A stretch of DNA of 64,000 bases. Source: Stercorarius parasiticus. Lineage: Eukaryota > Chordata > Aves > Charadriiformes > Stercorariidae. The notes below the pieces were generated by a model that did no database searches, had not been told where the DNA came from, and worked only from the letters and a program-made list of their open reading frames with translations. The position numbers were made by a program, and so were the translations under genes. Of the stretch, positions 16,501 through 31,004 are shown in pieces. Numbering within the stretch: the stretch's first letter is position 1; every line of letters starts with the position of its first letter. The stretch is taken from positions 66,978 to 130,977 of the forward strand of contig VWZL01000115.1 in the NCBI GenBank assembly GCA_013396915.1. Reading direction: 5' to 3'.

Positions 16501-19500
16501 CAATGGTTGGTACCTGTATATTTCAGAAGATGGTAACTAGAGTGACTCATGGGTGAGGAGGAATGTTGACCTCTGAAGATGCTGCTATCTATTTTAAAAT
16601 CAAATATGAAATGACTTTTGTAGTATGGTGGTACAAACACAATATGGAAGCAGGTTTTTTCCTTCTACAAATAAATGTGGGAAAATTATAAATTATTATA
16701 AATTTGTAGTCTATAAAATTTAAAATCCATTTATTATTACATAATTATAAGTATTTATTGTCATTCCCAGTGCCTACAAATTTAGTAGTGGACAGAGTCT
16801 TTTTTTGAGGGCTATATGCAGCAAAAAAGTCCTGTGTACATTTTGCAGCAATCCCTGTATGTGTGCTCCAGCTGCTCTTCTCAATCTCACTTTTCTTCCC
16901 CAAGCTTCTGACTGATGGAGATATACACAGATCCGAAAAGCTGGAGATATGGCCAAGAGGAGGATCTGTGCAGGGTAGGTGCCAATTTCAAGGAGTGAGG
17001 AAACAAGCTAGAGCATTTGACCGGCAAAGCTCTTATATGGGCCTAATTCTGTAGGAATCTATGTGGAATTAACAGTCGTAGGTTACATCCTATCTCAGGG
17101 TGAAACTCTTGGTTTTTTCCTATTATATCATATTTGATTTCCTATTTGATGTATTATCTTGTATATGTTTTTTTTACATTTTATAAATTTAGTTGATTAC
17201 AAGAGTTCGGTCTGTCTTGGGCATCTTAGGAAACGTAGTCTGATTGCTATGATTTGTCTGCGGGATGAGCTAATCAAGTACGAAACACTATCTGCTAAGA
17301 GTTAGAGGTTCAAAATTCCATGGAGGATGTAGAGTCCAGTTCCTCTCTTTGAGGAAAACGTACTCAGTCTGTTATGTTTGGGTCCTTGAGATGAACTAAA
17401 ATGCTCCCTTGTGAAGTCATCAAAAGCCTCCCAGGGATTTACTGCAGCCAGCATTTCCTATCCACACAATGTAGTGCGATAAGCAACAGTTGGCTGCTCC
17501 CCAAGAGCCTCATGGTAGCTGCAGTTCTGTGCCATAAATTACAAAGCACTTTGGGATTATTAAGGATGACAGTCGCTCAAGGTGTAATGATTAATAACCC
17601 ACTTAGATGTTTAAATATTTGTCCAGTTGAAGACAGTTCACATTAGGCCTTGAACTTGACCATGCGCAATTCTTTGTGCAGTTGTTTGGACACCGCATTA
17701 GTAGGGCTGAGCTGTCTCTGAGCTTGGTACAGCCAAGACTTTAATAATCAAATGACAGTGTTCATGGGCAGTAAAATCAAGTAGTTTTCTTTTGTAGTGC
17801 TCATCATTGAGCCACCTTCCCAGTTTATGGTGTTGCAGTTTTTACTCCTGGGTTTCCTGTTCTCTTGTTCTCCAATCATTGCCCAGGTTCTTCTTGCCTT
17901 GTTTCCACTTCTCTTGCTGTGACTGCTTCCAGCTATTGGCAGCAACATAGTCTAGTTGTATTTTAAGGCATAGGTATGAGATGAGAATTAGAGAGAATGG
18001 GACAAACTGATTGTTCAGTGAATCTCAGAACAGCTTTGCTGTGAATACTTCCAAAGAGCTGCTTTGAATCTTGATTCTTTCTACACCTCTCAAATTGATG
18101 GTGTATATACTAATGTTATTAGGATGTCTTAGTGAAACTGCTTGCTTTCTGCAAGAAAATCTTTGTATACATCCGAAATGAAATGGATCCTGACTTCCAT
18201 GATAGGCAGTGAAAATGTACGAGGGGGAACAGTTTTATCTGTAACTTCATCAGTATGAGCTTAATGCATCAAACATACACAACCTTTAATTGTAACATCT
18301 TTATATCAAAGCAAAGAAAACTGATAAGAGGTTGTCATGGACTTCAAGTTCCCTGAAGGCTGACTTCTGTATAGAAGGTGACTTCTTTGACTTGAAAATT
18401 TGCTTTAATGTTCAGTTTATAAATTGCAGTATTAAGAGAGATCTTTTCTTAAGCATAGATAGCAACCAGCGGTATTCCCACAGTCAGTGGAAGTGTCAGC
18501 TTCAGAACTGCCACAGTGAAAGATTCTGATCTCCTTTCTTGTAGCAGAGAAAACGCACTGCAGCTTCTGTGCCTGTTGATGCGAGGAACGTTGTAGGCGT
18601 TGCATGCTGTGGGGGAAGAGAAGTCACAAGGGTGAAGAAAGAACTTTTTTTTTCCTTAGGTTGGATTCCGTTCTGAAACTAATCATGCACCTAAATTCAT
18701 GTGTTAATGATGTAGTTCTCCATTGTAGAAACTCGTGTGGGAAGAAGCATGTTTCACTTTGTTTTTTAAACCGACGCTTAATTCAATTTAAAAACTATGC
18801 AACAAGATTGTACAGGAAACCTGGAAAGATTGAATGGCCAAGAATTTCTAATGTGGTCTCATAAATTCTTTCAGTGGAATATTACTGGGTCACTCAGCAA
18901 TTACAAGAAGCACCCTGAAGCTCAATACATGAAAAACGGTGAAATAAAGAGTAAAGACCAGAAGTAGTAGTTGCTGATTGACAAACAGAAGTCTGTTGAC
19001 TTATCCCCAATGTAATCTGAAGTAAGTGCTCTCTGTGAGTATACGTTCAGTAAGATGAAGTAGGTGATGAAGACACAGTGTTTCTTGCTTGTTTATATTG
19101 GATCTAAAATTAGAGAGAATTCTGTTTCAGAACATCAGTATAACAACGGTATAAGCATATGTTAACAGAAATGCTCTTTGGAGCACTATGTAACATCTGA
19201 TTGCTTTTTAAGAATAGTCCCACTTGTTCAGAAAGGACCGAGCCCTGCTGTTAAGATAAAATCATATTTTATTTCAGTAAAGTGCAAATTTAACTGTTTG
19301 GGAGTGGTCTGTTGTGTTTTATTCTAGCCAAAAGAAAGCCTCCAGACTCTTACAGTCTATTTTTGTAGATGCTGATTTTTGATAAGGGAGAAAGTGTTAG
19401 CACCACACAGACAGCACCTGTTAATTGCTTAAATTATGCAGGCTTCTAAAACAAGGACTTGATCTAGCAAAAGGGATAAAGTAATATGATGTCAGGATAA

Positions 19501-21599
19501 ATCCTGAATATGCTCTTTGCCTCCCTTTTACTTTTAATGTTTTTGTTGTAATGGGAACAACAAGTAAATGCCTAAATTTGATAATTGTTATTGCAGAAGA
19601 AGGTTGTGGGGTTTTTTTTCCCCAATTTGCCTGAAAATTTAAAGCTACCCTTTGTACTGGGGGGGGTGTGCTTAAAATGTTAAATAGCCAGAAAACTCTG
19701 TGCTGGCTGTCCGTGAGGACAGGTTGTATACAGTCAAGCTATATGTCAGTCCGTCTTTCAGCACATGAAGTGTTACTTTGAGAATAAATTCTTTGTTGGC
19801 CCTGTACCTAATCCCTGTTTAAAGTGCAGTTTAACCTGTGTTGCCAGTTGTTACAAGCATGTAATACACAGATTTGGCAACAGTTATAAAGTGCCTTTAG
19901 GAATAAAAACTAAGGTTAGGTTTTATTCTACTTGAAATATTACTCTAGTTGCAATGAAATACATTTTGGGACATTTAGGTGCCATTCTTCAACTGACGAA
20001 GGTGCCTTACAGAATAAAGCAAGTCTAGTAGACATAGATAATATCTTTTATAATCCCCAGTTAGTAGAGTGGGGGAAACTTGTGTGTCCAAGGAAGGGCT
20101 TGCAAGACCAGGAATGTGATTAATCTTTCCAATTATTCTAGTTGTTCTAATAAAAGGTATTACTTCTACCTGCGAACTTCCCTTCTCGTGTCCTCATTGC
20201 TATAGATACAATCCTGCCATCAGTTATGTGATTTAAAGAAACTGCCGCCAAATTGTTAGTACGTTTTATTTGCTCTTTGAATATTTTGTTCTTTATTTAG
20301 CAAGGTCTTTCTGGCAATCTGGGCCTAAAATTTGCTCTCAGCAGTGGACCAGGAGGAAGTTAGCTCAGCTGTAAGAAAGCATTCAAGCACATAAGGTGTA
20401 TTTAGGCTGAGCGTTTGCTGAGCAGACACCTAAAATTTGCAAATAAGTTTCTAACCAGATGCCAAAAGGCATTTCAATGCTTCTCTTTTCCCCTTACACG
20501 ACTGGGTTATTCATAAGGCCATGGAAGAGCCAGAGCAGTGGGTGTCCTTGGAGCATGTCTGATGCAAGCTGAGATCAGTGCAAAGCACAACAGTTATGGC
20601 TGACAGAGGAAGATGATCCTTACTCCTTCTGAATTTCATTTGATAAAATGTGCAAGCAATCTTGAGGGCAGGGCTGGAACCTGAATTTTCTCCCTACTCT
20701 TGAATGCCCTTGTCAGCAGGCTGGAGAAATTGCTATACATTGTAAACACGAAGGTTGGCAGATAATTCATCTTCATGAATAAAAAGGAAGACACTTTACT
20801 TGGTGTGATCTGGAGGTTTTGGTAGATCTCTCCTGATCTGCTTGGACATCTGTTAAGTTTGAAACTCAACTGACTTGGTGAAATGGTGCTTTTAGGTATG
20901 CAGGAGTTAAAAATGGAGAGCTCTGAAGTCCAGTTGTTGCCAGTCCGTGAACAGACCACCTTATAAGACATCTATGTGGAAGGTGCTCCACTAAATGGTG
21001 AAGATCCATAATTTCTGTGGTTTTGCTGGTTGTGTTTGTACCACTTGGCAAACTCTGGTGCTGCCATTACTCACCCAGCTTGGCCACCTCACATCACTGG
21101 CTCCTTTAGATGATGGTCAGCCTCAAAGAGCCTGCACATCAACCATATGATTGTGAAGTGATTAGCAGACCATTTCTGAGAAGGTTGGGGTAGGGTTGCG
21201 TGGTGTATTGGGTGGAAAGGTATCATTTTACAGCTCTGTCTGAAGCCAAATATAACTCTCGAAAAGAGCACAAGCTCATCAGATGTTAAACGGCAGAACA
21301 GCTGTAGGTGTCATAGCTTCTGGCTTTCAACTGAACATATGGTATAAAACTGGTGTAGCTGACTAGAAAAATCACTTTTAAATATTGACACTGCCTTTGA
21401 TCTTTCTTTTTTTAGACAGCGAATTTTGTCAACTTTGAGTAGCTCTATTTTGGTTGGGGCGAAAAGTGGAAAAACCATGGATTTTTTTTATTTTTTTTTT
21501 TTTTAAGCTAAATAAAACATAAAGTTTTCTTTTTTTATTTTTAAAGTTCTGTCTTTTTTTTCCAGGCCCTTGCCACTTCAGAAATTGTAAAGATTATAG

Positions 21600-22799
21600 T
21601 CACTGACAACACTATCCTGTGTGTTCGCTATCCTATGTGTATCACCAGCCCTCATGAGTCCCAGGCTTTGGGGAAAGTAACAGGGAAAGAGGAAGACTCC
21701 CCCTGGGTTGAAGAGGATCGAGTGAGGGATCAATTAGATATTCACAAGTCCGTGGGCCCTGATGGGACGCACCCGAGAGTGCTGAGGGAGCTGGCAGGTG
21801 TCATTGCTGGTCCGCTCTCTATCATCTTTGAAAAGTCTTAGAGAACGGGCGTGGTGCCTGAGGACTGGAGGAAAGCCAACATCGCTCCAGTCTTCAAAAA
21901 AGGCAAGAAGGAGGGTCCAGGGAACTACAGGCCGGTCAGCCTCACCTCCATCCCTGCAAAGATGATGGAACAGCTCATTCTGGGCGTCATCTCAAGGCAT
22001 GTGGAGGAAAAGAAAGCTATCAGAAGTACTCAACATGGATTCACCAAGGGGAAATCATGTCTGAGTAATCTGATAGCCTTCTATGATGGTATGACTGGAT
22101 GGATAGATGAGGGGAGGGTGGTAGATGTGGTCTACCTTGACTTAAGCAAGGCGTTCGACACGGTCTCCCACAGCATCCTCATAGGGAAGCTTAGGAAGAG
22201 TGGGTTAGATGAACGGACAGTGGGGTGGATAGATAACTGGTTGAAGGACAGAGCTCAGAGGTTCGTGATTAGGGGCACAGAGTCTAGTTGGAGGTCAGTG
22301 ACAAGTGGTGTTTCCCAGGGGTCAGTACTGGGTCTAGTCCTCTTCAATATATTCATCAGTGACNCTACAAAGATGACTAGGGGACTGGAACACCTCTCTT
22401 GTGAAGAAAGGCTGAGGGATTTGGGTCTCTTCAGTCTGGAAAAAAGACGGCTGAGGGGGAATCTTATCAACACTTATAAATAGTTAAAGGGTGGGTGTCA
22501 GGAGGATGGGACCAGGCTCTTTTCAGTGGTGCCCAGTGACAGGACAAGAGGTAATGGGCACCAACTCGAACATAGGAAGTTCCACCTAAACATGAGGAGG
22601 AGCTTCTTTACTCTGAGGGTGGCAGAGCCCTGGCACAGGCTGCCCAGAGAGGTGGTGGAGTCACCGTCTCTGGAGACATTCCAAACCCGCCTGGACGTGT
22701 TCCTGTGCACCTGCTCTAGGTCCCTCTGCTCTGGCAGGGTGGTTGGACTAGATGATCTCCAGAGGTCCCTTCTAACCCTATGATTCTATGATTCTATTG
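21600..22799 (+). mobile_element. CR1 LINE with partial reverse transcriptase and internal deletion
   Basis: This is a longer CR1 copy. The first part (21635-22363) encodes the end of the endonuclease-RT linker and most of the RT domain. It reads [20 protein letters not shown], then [10 protein letters not shown], the palm motif [14 protein letters not shown] and GVSQGSVLG. The coding sequence then jumps, at an ambiguous base at 22364, directly to the ORF2 C-terminal part ([20 protein letters not shown]). The region that should carry the catalytic YADD-type motif, the connection and more than 200 residues is missing. A TAG at 21839-21841 also breaks the frame near the 5' end. The 3' end is intact, with the CCAGAGGTCCCTTCTAACC segment and ATGATTCTATGATTCTATT at about 22780-22799. 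The copy is non-functional. Confidence 0.93.
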
Positions 22800-25700
22800 T
22801 GAAAACGCTTAAAGTGTCAGAAAATAAACAACCAGAAGGATGCAACTTATTAGAGATCCTGTTTACCAACATTTAATTAGTGCTGTCTTCTGAAGTAGGA
22901 AAGAATACCTTCAGCGTGGGCAGATCTCTTGGCTCTGATACGTGAGAACACACAGAGCCTTTGTTATGTCCTCAGGAGAGTTGTTCCTGCGTTGTTGCCT
23001 GAGGATAGCTCTTTCAGTGTGTGGTGGTCCATCTCTTCTTAAAAAAAAAAAAGGCAAGGCAGAACTCAAACATTAAAAAAAGCCCCACCCCAATACACAA
23101 GCGGTATGGTCAGAATTCAGAAATAAACATGCTTTTTATTGGTCCAAATATCTGCAATTAAAACATCAGTTACAACTCATATATCATCATGATTGTCGTC
23201 TGTAGTAACAAACTTTTCTAATATGTGTAAGTCTTAAGGATCTTTCCCAATAGATGGCCCCTGACTTTTTTTCTTTGGTGGTGGGAGGAGGGAGGGAGAA
23301 GAGTGTGGTTTTTGTGGAGGGGGGATTTGGTTTGAATTAGGCATGATACAAACACTGAATTGAAAACTTTTCAGACAACTCAGGCACCAGATGGTCTTCA
23401 GCAGCAAGGCAGGCTTTTCTGTTAATATACCACAACTCTTTTAACATTGAGTTCAGACTTTAAAAATGAGAATTCTTCCATTTAAAAGCCAATAAGCTTT
23501 GGAGTTTTAAAGAGTGCCAAAAATGGTACCTAATAAATTAAATTCTCTGGCCATTAGATTATTAAATGGAATTCAATTGGTAGATTCCTCATAGCTAGCA
23601 GAAGCTGGGTTTGAATCTAGGGACGTTAACTCACCTATTGTTGCCAATATGAGTATTTTTAAGAAAGTCACTTAGTTCCTGAAACAAGGAAACACCTTTT
23701 ACAGTTCTAGGGCAAGAAGAATGGTGCATTTCAAAGTTGGTTTTAAACGGAGAGAACATTTTGATTTCAGAGAAGGGGACAAATGGAGTAGAAGAAAAAT
23801 AGCAGCTTCTCTAATAACATGCTCTCTCTTGCAATAGTGATTTGAGTTGCTCTTAAAAGATGCACTCTAGATATAGCAAGGACTTTGCGAGTAAATCTAG
23901 GTCTTTATTAAAACCGGTCTTTTAACATTGTATAAATTTTTAGGTGTTTATTTCATACCAATAAATATCCAGTGGGCATATGAATTGATCTTGCATCTGG
24001 TCTGCTTCAAAGTGAGAAACTCCAAAGCTTTTCTTCCAGGGTTAGAATACCTGTTAGATGATTTGAGAGACAAAGACATAAGGTCTGGCATACAAAGAAC
24101 AGGAAAGATAATATGTAATCCCTTTGGTTTGGACCCCTCTGTGTTCTCTGCCTCTGTAGTTAATCCTCTGTTATTCTTTTAAGCCTTTCTCTAGATCATC
24201 CTTTAACATTCATAAATCTTATTTTAGTAAGTCTGAACTTGGTTGCCTCTTAATCTACTAACTGAACAACATACTGGAACATCCGCAGTAAAAGAATCAA
24301 TCTGTCATGCCACATCCTCAATACAGTGCTTGCATGGTAACCTCGAAGTTATTTTAGCGGCGTAAATGCTAAAGAGCATCTATTGAAACTACCCCCGATC
24401 CCCCACAGAAGAAGTAATTATTTACGTAAGAACAGTAACAGATATGCTAGTCTCATACTTGATAAGAAACCAGCAGTTGATTTTATCTTATATTTTGATC
24501 CTTTTTAATTATTTCGGTATAATCCTGTTATTGTAGTGTCCTACAACAATGACCTAAGCAAGAGTGGAGGAAAGGGTGTTCGACTTGCTTATCGTTACTT
24601 AGCTGCAGTTAATGATGTGTATGTGGTATTGTACAAAATGCCCTGATATGACATTATTTGAGGTTGTAAACATTTTTAAATTGCTTTAATGGGTTAATGG
24701 CTGAAAATTTAGTTGAGGATTAACTATGTTTCCTTTTACAAGGCTGTAACTCTGAGCAGTTGTGGATACAAAAAAAACTTCTACGAGCTATGCCTGTGGG
24801 CAACGTTCAGTGGGACCTTACATACAGAGACCCTGCAATTCTTTTAACTGTTACAACATGGACTGTGCCTTTTTGAACCGAGAGGTCTTCCCCAGCATTC
24901 TTAATCCTTTTTTCCTCCCCAGTTTTGAAGTGCTTTGCGAACCAGCAGGGTATTGCGTCTTTTTCCTCTTCACACCAGAGGTAGTGCATATCCTGCAAAA
25001 GCATAGCTTTCTCCCTAACCTTCTGCGTTGCTTACTGTAAGCGTGACTAATCTCCCCGTAAGAGAGGGTCCAGGGCCTGATTTCTGATGGAGTTTTACAC
25101 AGGAATAAGTAGAACTAACTATATGCAGCCTGGAGTGACCTCCCAGGCTATGGTAGGGAAGGATCAGGAATGTTAGTTCCTTGGATTTCGGGAAAGGCAG
25201 AAGGGAGAGTACTCTGTTTCCAAGGAACTAATTCCTGGAATATAGAATTAATAGAAATTTTCCCCAAAGCAATATACATATAAATAAACCTAAGTCAGTC
25301 ATTCTCTCTTCCCCCTTTGTATAGTAACGTCACTTAAAGTGCCCATTGGAGGAAAATAAATTCCATATGTAAGACTGGGAAACATCCCACTTAAACTGCC
25401 AAATTTCTTGGACGACTTAGAAAAATTTTCTTCTTGGAAATATTGCATCCTTGTTTGCTGTTATGGGCCGTTGCATTGGAACTATTCTTACCGTGCTCTG
25501 TTGTTTGTTCCTCTCAGGAATTCCCCGGCTATGCTTCGCTCACTTTGAATGCGGTCTTCTGTCAGAGAGGCTTGGTTGCAGGCAAGGAGCAGCAGACATG
25601 TTAAAGGCAAGATGGCCAAAGTCAACTTGATGGTTATCCTTAACGTTGGTACAGGGAATTAGTCTGCCATGACCAAATCACTGCATTCTCTTTAGACCTT

Positions 25701-28700
25701 TAAAGCTTCCACTGGTACTGGGTAGCAAGCTACAGCTGCAGCCTGTTCCTCCTCTTAGATGGACCTAGACCTTTTTCCATTCAAGTTTCTTAATTGGGTA
25801 GAACTTAGAAACTTTCAAAGAAAAACTTCATTTCCTCTTGTCCTTGTCTGTGGCCCAATAAGAGTTACAGGGAATGGCTTCGCTGAGCTGCCCTTATTTT
25901 ACATTTGTCATTCTCTGGCATGCGACTGTTACTTAACCAGCAGCAATGAATGTTTTAGTGTGCCCAAATAACATAGCTCCATGTACTGTGCTCATTACTA
26001 AAACACAAAATTTATCAGTGGCCTTGCCACATTGGCGGTGCTCTAAGATTTACATCACGATCACTTCGTTAGGAACCCTGTAAACTGTGCTTTTCATTTA
26101 GCAAAGATGGTTTATCAAGTCCATAGTATCTTGTTTGAGCAGAAATTGTCTGGCAGTCACAACTGAGGTTTCTATGAGAACCACACCATCTCATCAGCAC
26201 AGCGAGGGAGGGCGGGCAGGCTGTCTGGCAGTGGTTGGATGTTTTAATCTCTTCACTAGGCATATTGGCCTGTAATATTTATTAAATGTTTGTAGTAAGT
26301 AATTTGCTGAGGATGTGGTTGGTATATGGAACGTAAAAGCGAGGAAGCCGTTGTCAAGGAATATAAAGGGTTGCCGACACATTTAAACCCAAGGAATAGC
26401 ATTTTCTCTGAAATGATGGGAAAGAGTAAGGACATTTTCAAGTGGGGGCAGTAGGGGAGGGCAGAGGAGGGGCAGGTACCCCAGGCTGTATGAGCAAGAG
26501 CAGTTCTGAGGATTTGTGGTTTGTATGTTCATGTGACAGCGTAGCTGCTGAGCTCTGTGACCTTCTAACGTTTGAGCCTCACCTTGTTCACTGCGTCATG
26601 CTTTCACCATATTAATTGCTGCTTATGTTATGGTAGGCTCTTCACGGCAGTGGCACCTCTCCTGTGTCCATCTGGCACGCTGGATCCCGCGTGTTCTGGC
26701 TGTCAAATAATAGATGAACAGCAAACATCTGAATAGCTGTTATGCTACTGCTTTCCAGCCGTGGTATTGCTGTGCCACTTTTAATAATTCAGAAGTGATG
26801 GAGAGGTGGGGGAGTGAAAGGGCTGCAGCAATCTTTGTTTCTCTCAGTAGCGAGTGATTCCTCCTTGGTGGCTCTGTAGTTACCACGGAAACGGGAGAGG
26901 GATGGCACTGCACCGGCAGGGCTGGAGTGGGACTTGTGGGTCGGCTCGGTGGCAGCCGCACATGGGTGCCTTTCTTTGGTTTGGTGCCTTTTCCTCTCTT
27001 TCCCTCAATGGTTTTGTGAAACTTAATTGTTAAACAGGTGATGCTCCCAAATGTTGGTGTATTTGTTAAAGAGTCTTTTTATTACTTATTCTGGTAAAAA
27101 TATGCAGTGTCAGAAAATGAGCATTACTGGTAGTCTGGAGGAGTTGGGTGAGGGAGTGTAGGAATATGATCATGAAGTCTTTCACTTGTATAAACTGGAG
27201 TCCTAGTTATAGTCAAACTGTCACTACTGGAAGGTCGTTTAATGTGTTTGAAATGCACTGGCACTTTAGGGAATAGATTTACTGGAAAAGACTAAGGACC
27301 ACTTCACTGACATTTGTTCAGTGCAGCATCCTCTGGTTTGATCAAGGCTGAATCTCATTTTTGCTAATCAGAAATACATATCCTAATCACCTCTTGCACT
27401 AGCTGTACTGGCCTGCAGAGTGCCAGCCTGCGAAGCTATGGAGGGAGAGGTGTACGAGAGAAAGGACGAAGCCCCCAGCATCTCCACTTTGTCCTCGCAG
27501 CTCCTGGTGGCCGTGCAGTGCGGGCATTGCAACAGGGAGGATGGGCAGGTGTGGTTACTCTTCTGCATGTAGTTTAGGGCTGTATCCATCTTTAAGCTGC
27601 CTAATGTACTAGCATTAGCTGTGCTGTTTGTTTTATACCTGTGTTAGGCACTTAGATTTTCAGCAGTTATGCTGGAATTCTTCTGAGGGAATGACTAAAA
27701 ACCTCTTACCCAGGGACAGAGTGGAACTCAGTGACTGGCTCGAGATGGGCTGTTGGGCTATTCTCTAACTACAGGCAGAAGGGATCTGTTCAATTCAGTA
27801 TCTCTGTCCCTCTTTTCAATGATAGACTAGATAAGGTTAAACAAGATCTTTTGTAATAGTTTTTTGGCAGCTGCCTGGCAGCTGTTTGCTTGATTGCTTT
27901 AGAGCAGGACCAAGACAATAAATTACCATGTAAACCCACTCTTCTTTTGAATTCTGTGGCAAATAAATACTTTTTCCACACCAGAGACTTCTTTTGAAGT
28001 CTACATTGAACAGATTTGTCACTATGGGACCAAGCTGTGAGGTTTAATTTCCTTCTGCCTAGTTTATGTATACAATTGAGGTATCCCTGTATAGTGAACT
28101 TAAACTTCAACTGAATTTATGAGCACATAATGAGGTTGTTTCTCCCAGTTATCTTTGTGAAACCTTAAGAACTAGATCACAGACCTTCTCTTGCCTTCCA
28201 TTTGTCTCCCTAGAGTCTGCAGACTCAAGGTTCAAAACCTTCAATATGGAGTATATCTACTTTTGTAATCCATGAAGCAGGGTTAAGAGAAAATACTAAG
28301 CACGTGCTAGCAAAAGCTTAACCATAAAGTTCAGTATTTTTCCTCCAAAATGGCAGATCCTGAAATTTATTTGCTTATGCTTTAAAAGTCTGATTTAAAA
28401 AAAAAAAAGAGTAGAGCAACTTGGGCATGAGAAGTGATGTTCAGGAAACCCTGCTCTGAGGGGTTTCTTGCAACTATCCTTGTGTCTTCAAAAGGGATGC
28501 TACCCTGGTGTTCACAATTCAGAGATTTAACTGGTGGTTTTTCTCATTTTCAGTTATGGATTTGTTGGTTTTGGTGTTCTTTTTTTTGAGAAAATCAGCC
28601 TTTGGAGAAGTAGATGTTGACAGCAAAAAAAATTGCACTGAAAAATAGTAGTTCAAGATGGAGTTCTCTTCTGTTTCCTCTAGTTAGGGCACTGTTGGGT

Positions 28701-31004
28701 TTAGCTTTGGTCCTTTCTAAATCTGACATGTTAGATGTGTGCTTGTTAATTGAAAAATGTCTTCAGTATTAGCTACAAATTGCATTTGAAAGATGAGTTA
28801 GTTGTCTCTTTCTAATACATGCTCATGTATAGCAACTGTTCCTCGGTATCAGTTAACACACAAAATGGACTGGAGGCCAGCACAGTGGTTCGTACCACCG
28901 TTGCTTTTGCCACAGTTGAAAATGCACTGAATTATTGTCACTGGATTCACGAGAGGTTTCTGAATTCAGAATGTGTGTATGATGTAATTTTTATGAAGTC
29001 ATTCTTTAGATTAGAATTGCAGTTTAGAAAAAGCTGACTTCTACTCTAAGTGTAGTAAAATTGTTGGCAAATCCCAGTCTTGCAGAGTGATTGGGATTAA
29101 TTTCCTGTTGTATGGTACTACAGTGAATAGCCTCTTTATCCCCAAACTACAGGAAACTACTTAATGTTTTGTGTGAGGTTCTGCAGTGTGTGTTTCAGGG
29201 AGCTTGACATTGAAGGACACATGCACGTCTCCCCTCAGCCCCAGCGGCTGATGTAAAATGAAAATGTCGCAGGCTGTGAAAAAGCAAGGGAGAAGCAGCT
29301 CATGCGAAGCTGTGCTCTGCGCAGGTGCGTGAGCTGTGCGAGATTGCGTCTGCAGTGCTGCCTCAGTTGTGTGTAATCCCGGCGCGCAGTAATGGTGTGA
29401 TTGCCGTATCTGGAGTAGAAAATGCCAGTTTTGTTGGTTTTGTAACTGACGCTTTCTTAAAGGATTTTACTTCAACTTGTAGCTGAAAATTCATCTCTGA
29501 ATCTTTCAGTTGATGAATATGTAATTAAAAGGATGAATTTGAATAGGGCTAAAGATGTATAGTCTAAACAAAGGTTACAGTAATACTTCAACAGAAGTGA
29601 TTCAGTAATGGTTTTGCTCCTGGTTCTTCATCCTGTAGGAGTGTATCACAAGTGCTGCATCTAATAAAACACGATGGTCTGCCTCCGACCCCAATGACTC
29701 TAAGCTCAGAAGCTGATCCTGTGGTACTCATTGCTAAGGTGTAAGCAAACAGGATCTGAACTCTTGTAGAAGCTGGCTGCAGGGTGCTCGGAGGTGCACG
29801 CCAGGACTGGTTACCCTTTGGCTATTGGCTTACTTCTTCGTTTCATGCCTTTTTTTTTTTTTTTTGTCAAAAAGAAGCTAAAAAGTATGACAGTTGTTTC
29901 TCCCCCCAGAAGACGTGCTAAACCTAATCTTCCAAGTCTTAATGTCTTAATTATTTCTGAGTTGCCCTCTTTTTTTTTTTTGAAACAGGTCAACACTATG
30001 ACAATATTTACTTACAATAATTTGTGGAGGAAGATGTTGACTCTAATATTATCAGCTGTTGTTTTTTGCTCCTAATTTAGGTAAAGGGCAATTGTGATTA
30101 TTTAGGAAAACAGTTCAGAAGAAGGGACAAAATTGAGAAATACAGGACTTAATGTTTAGGAGACACTGGAAAAATTGGATTTTAATCTTGCATGTTAATT
30201 TTGAATTAAAATTTTCCAAATAAAGAGCACTTCGTTATTGAAGCTTACTAAAAGCTTCTTTGAGTCTTAAAAGCACTGAATTGGATTTTAAAGTAGATTT
30301 TTTTTTTATTTAACAGAAAATACCTCATTTTATGTAAAACTTTATGGTTTCTGTACCAGTCTTGTCCTTTTTCTAGGATCTTTTTGATAGATATCCCAGT
30401 TTGTGTATGTAGTAACTCTTGTTAGCTGTCAAAAGGATTGACCGGTCTCTTACATAGAGGAACTCTTAAATATTGTCAAGAAGTGGGGTTTTTTTGTAAT
30501 GTTCTTAAAATCTCGGTATGAATTCAATGCAGTTTCTGCTGTAAGACTTTGAGGATTAAAGCTGTATTTACAGATAAGGGGAAAAACGCATTAGACAATT
30601 AAAGGCATTTTAGGGGTCTGCAGCTCATTTTGTTAGATTATAAAAGTATTTCACCTTGCATGGATGAGGGAGTGCTCCTCTGTACAACTCAGCTACCACT
30701 TCAGCTGATACTGGCAGGCTTTACAGGAGCACTTTATCCCTTTGATTAGACCTTGATTGCCCCTCAAGAGCCAGATACAGCTCGCAGCCATCTCACTTCA
30801 ACTTGTGCAAATGTATGATGAAAGAACACAAAGACAGATGTTTAAAGCATGCCCCCCCACCATCCTCTGTGTTTGAAAGACTTACTAAGGTTCATCAAAG
30901 AAAGAATCCCTTATTTTTGGACAATTCTGAGCTTTGGTTTGCAATTGAGCGCCCCTCAGAGAGGATTTTGAAAGTTTACTTGCCTCTCTGCTATGTATTT
31001 TCAG

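Larger units (their letters stand above)
9441..31004 (+). other. MOSMO: MOSMO intron 1 (large)
   Basis: About 21.5 kb separates the CpG island from MOSMO coding exon 2, which starts after ATGTATTTTCAG. It is AT-rich, has poly-T runs (for example 16340-16356 and 21480-21560), and holds the two CR1 copies listed separately. The remaining open frames are short and show no domain I recognise. Apart from the CR1 copies I see no gene in it. Confidence 0.7.

Noticed and set aside
20636..20971. Minus-strand 111-residue open frame in MOSMO intron 1
   Set aside because: No resemblance to a known family and no exon signals. Treated as chance.
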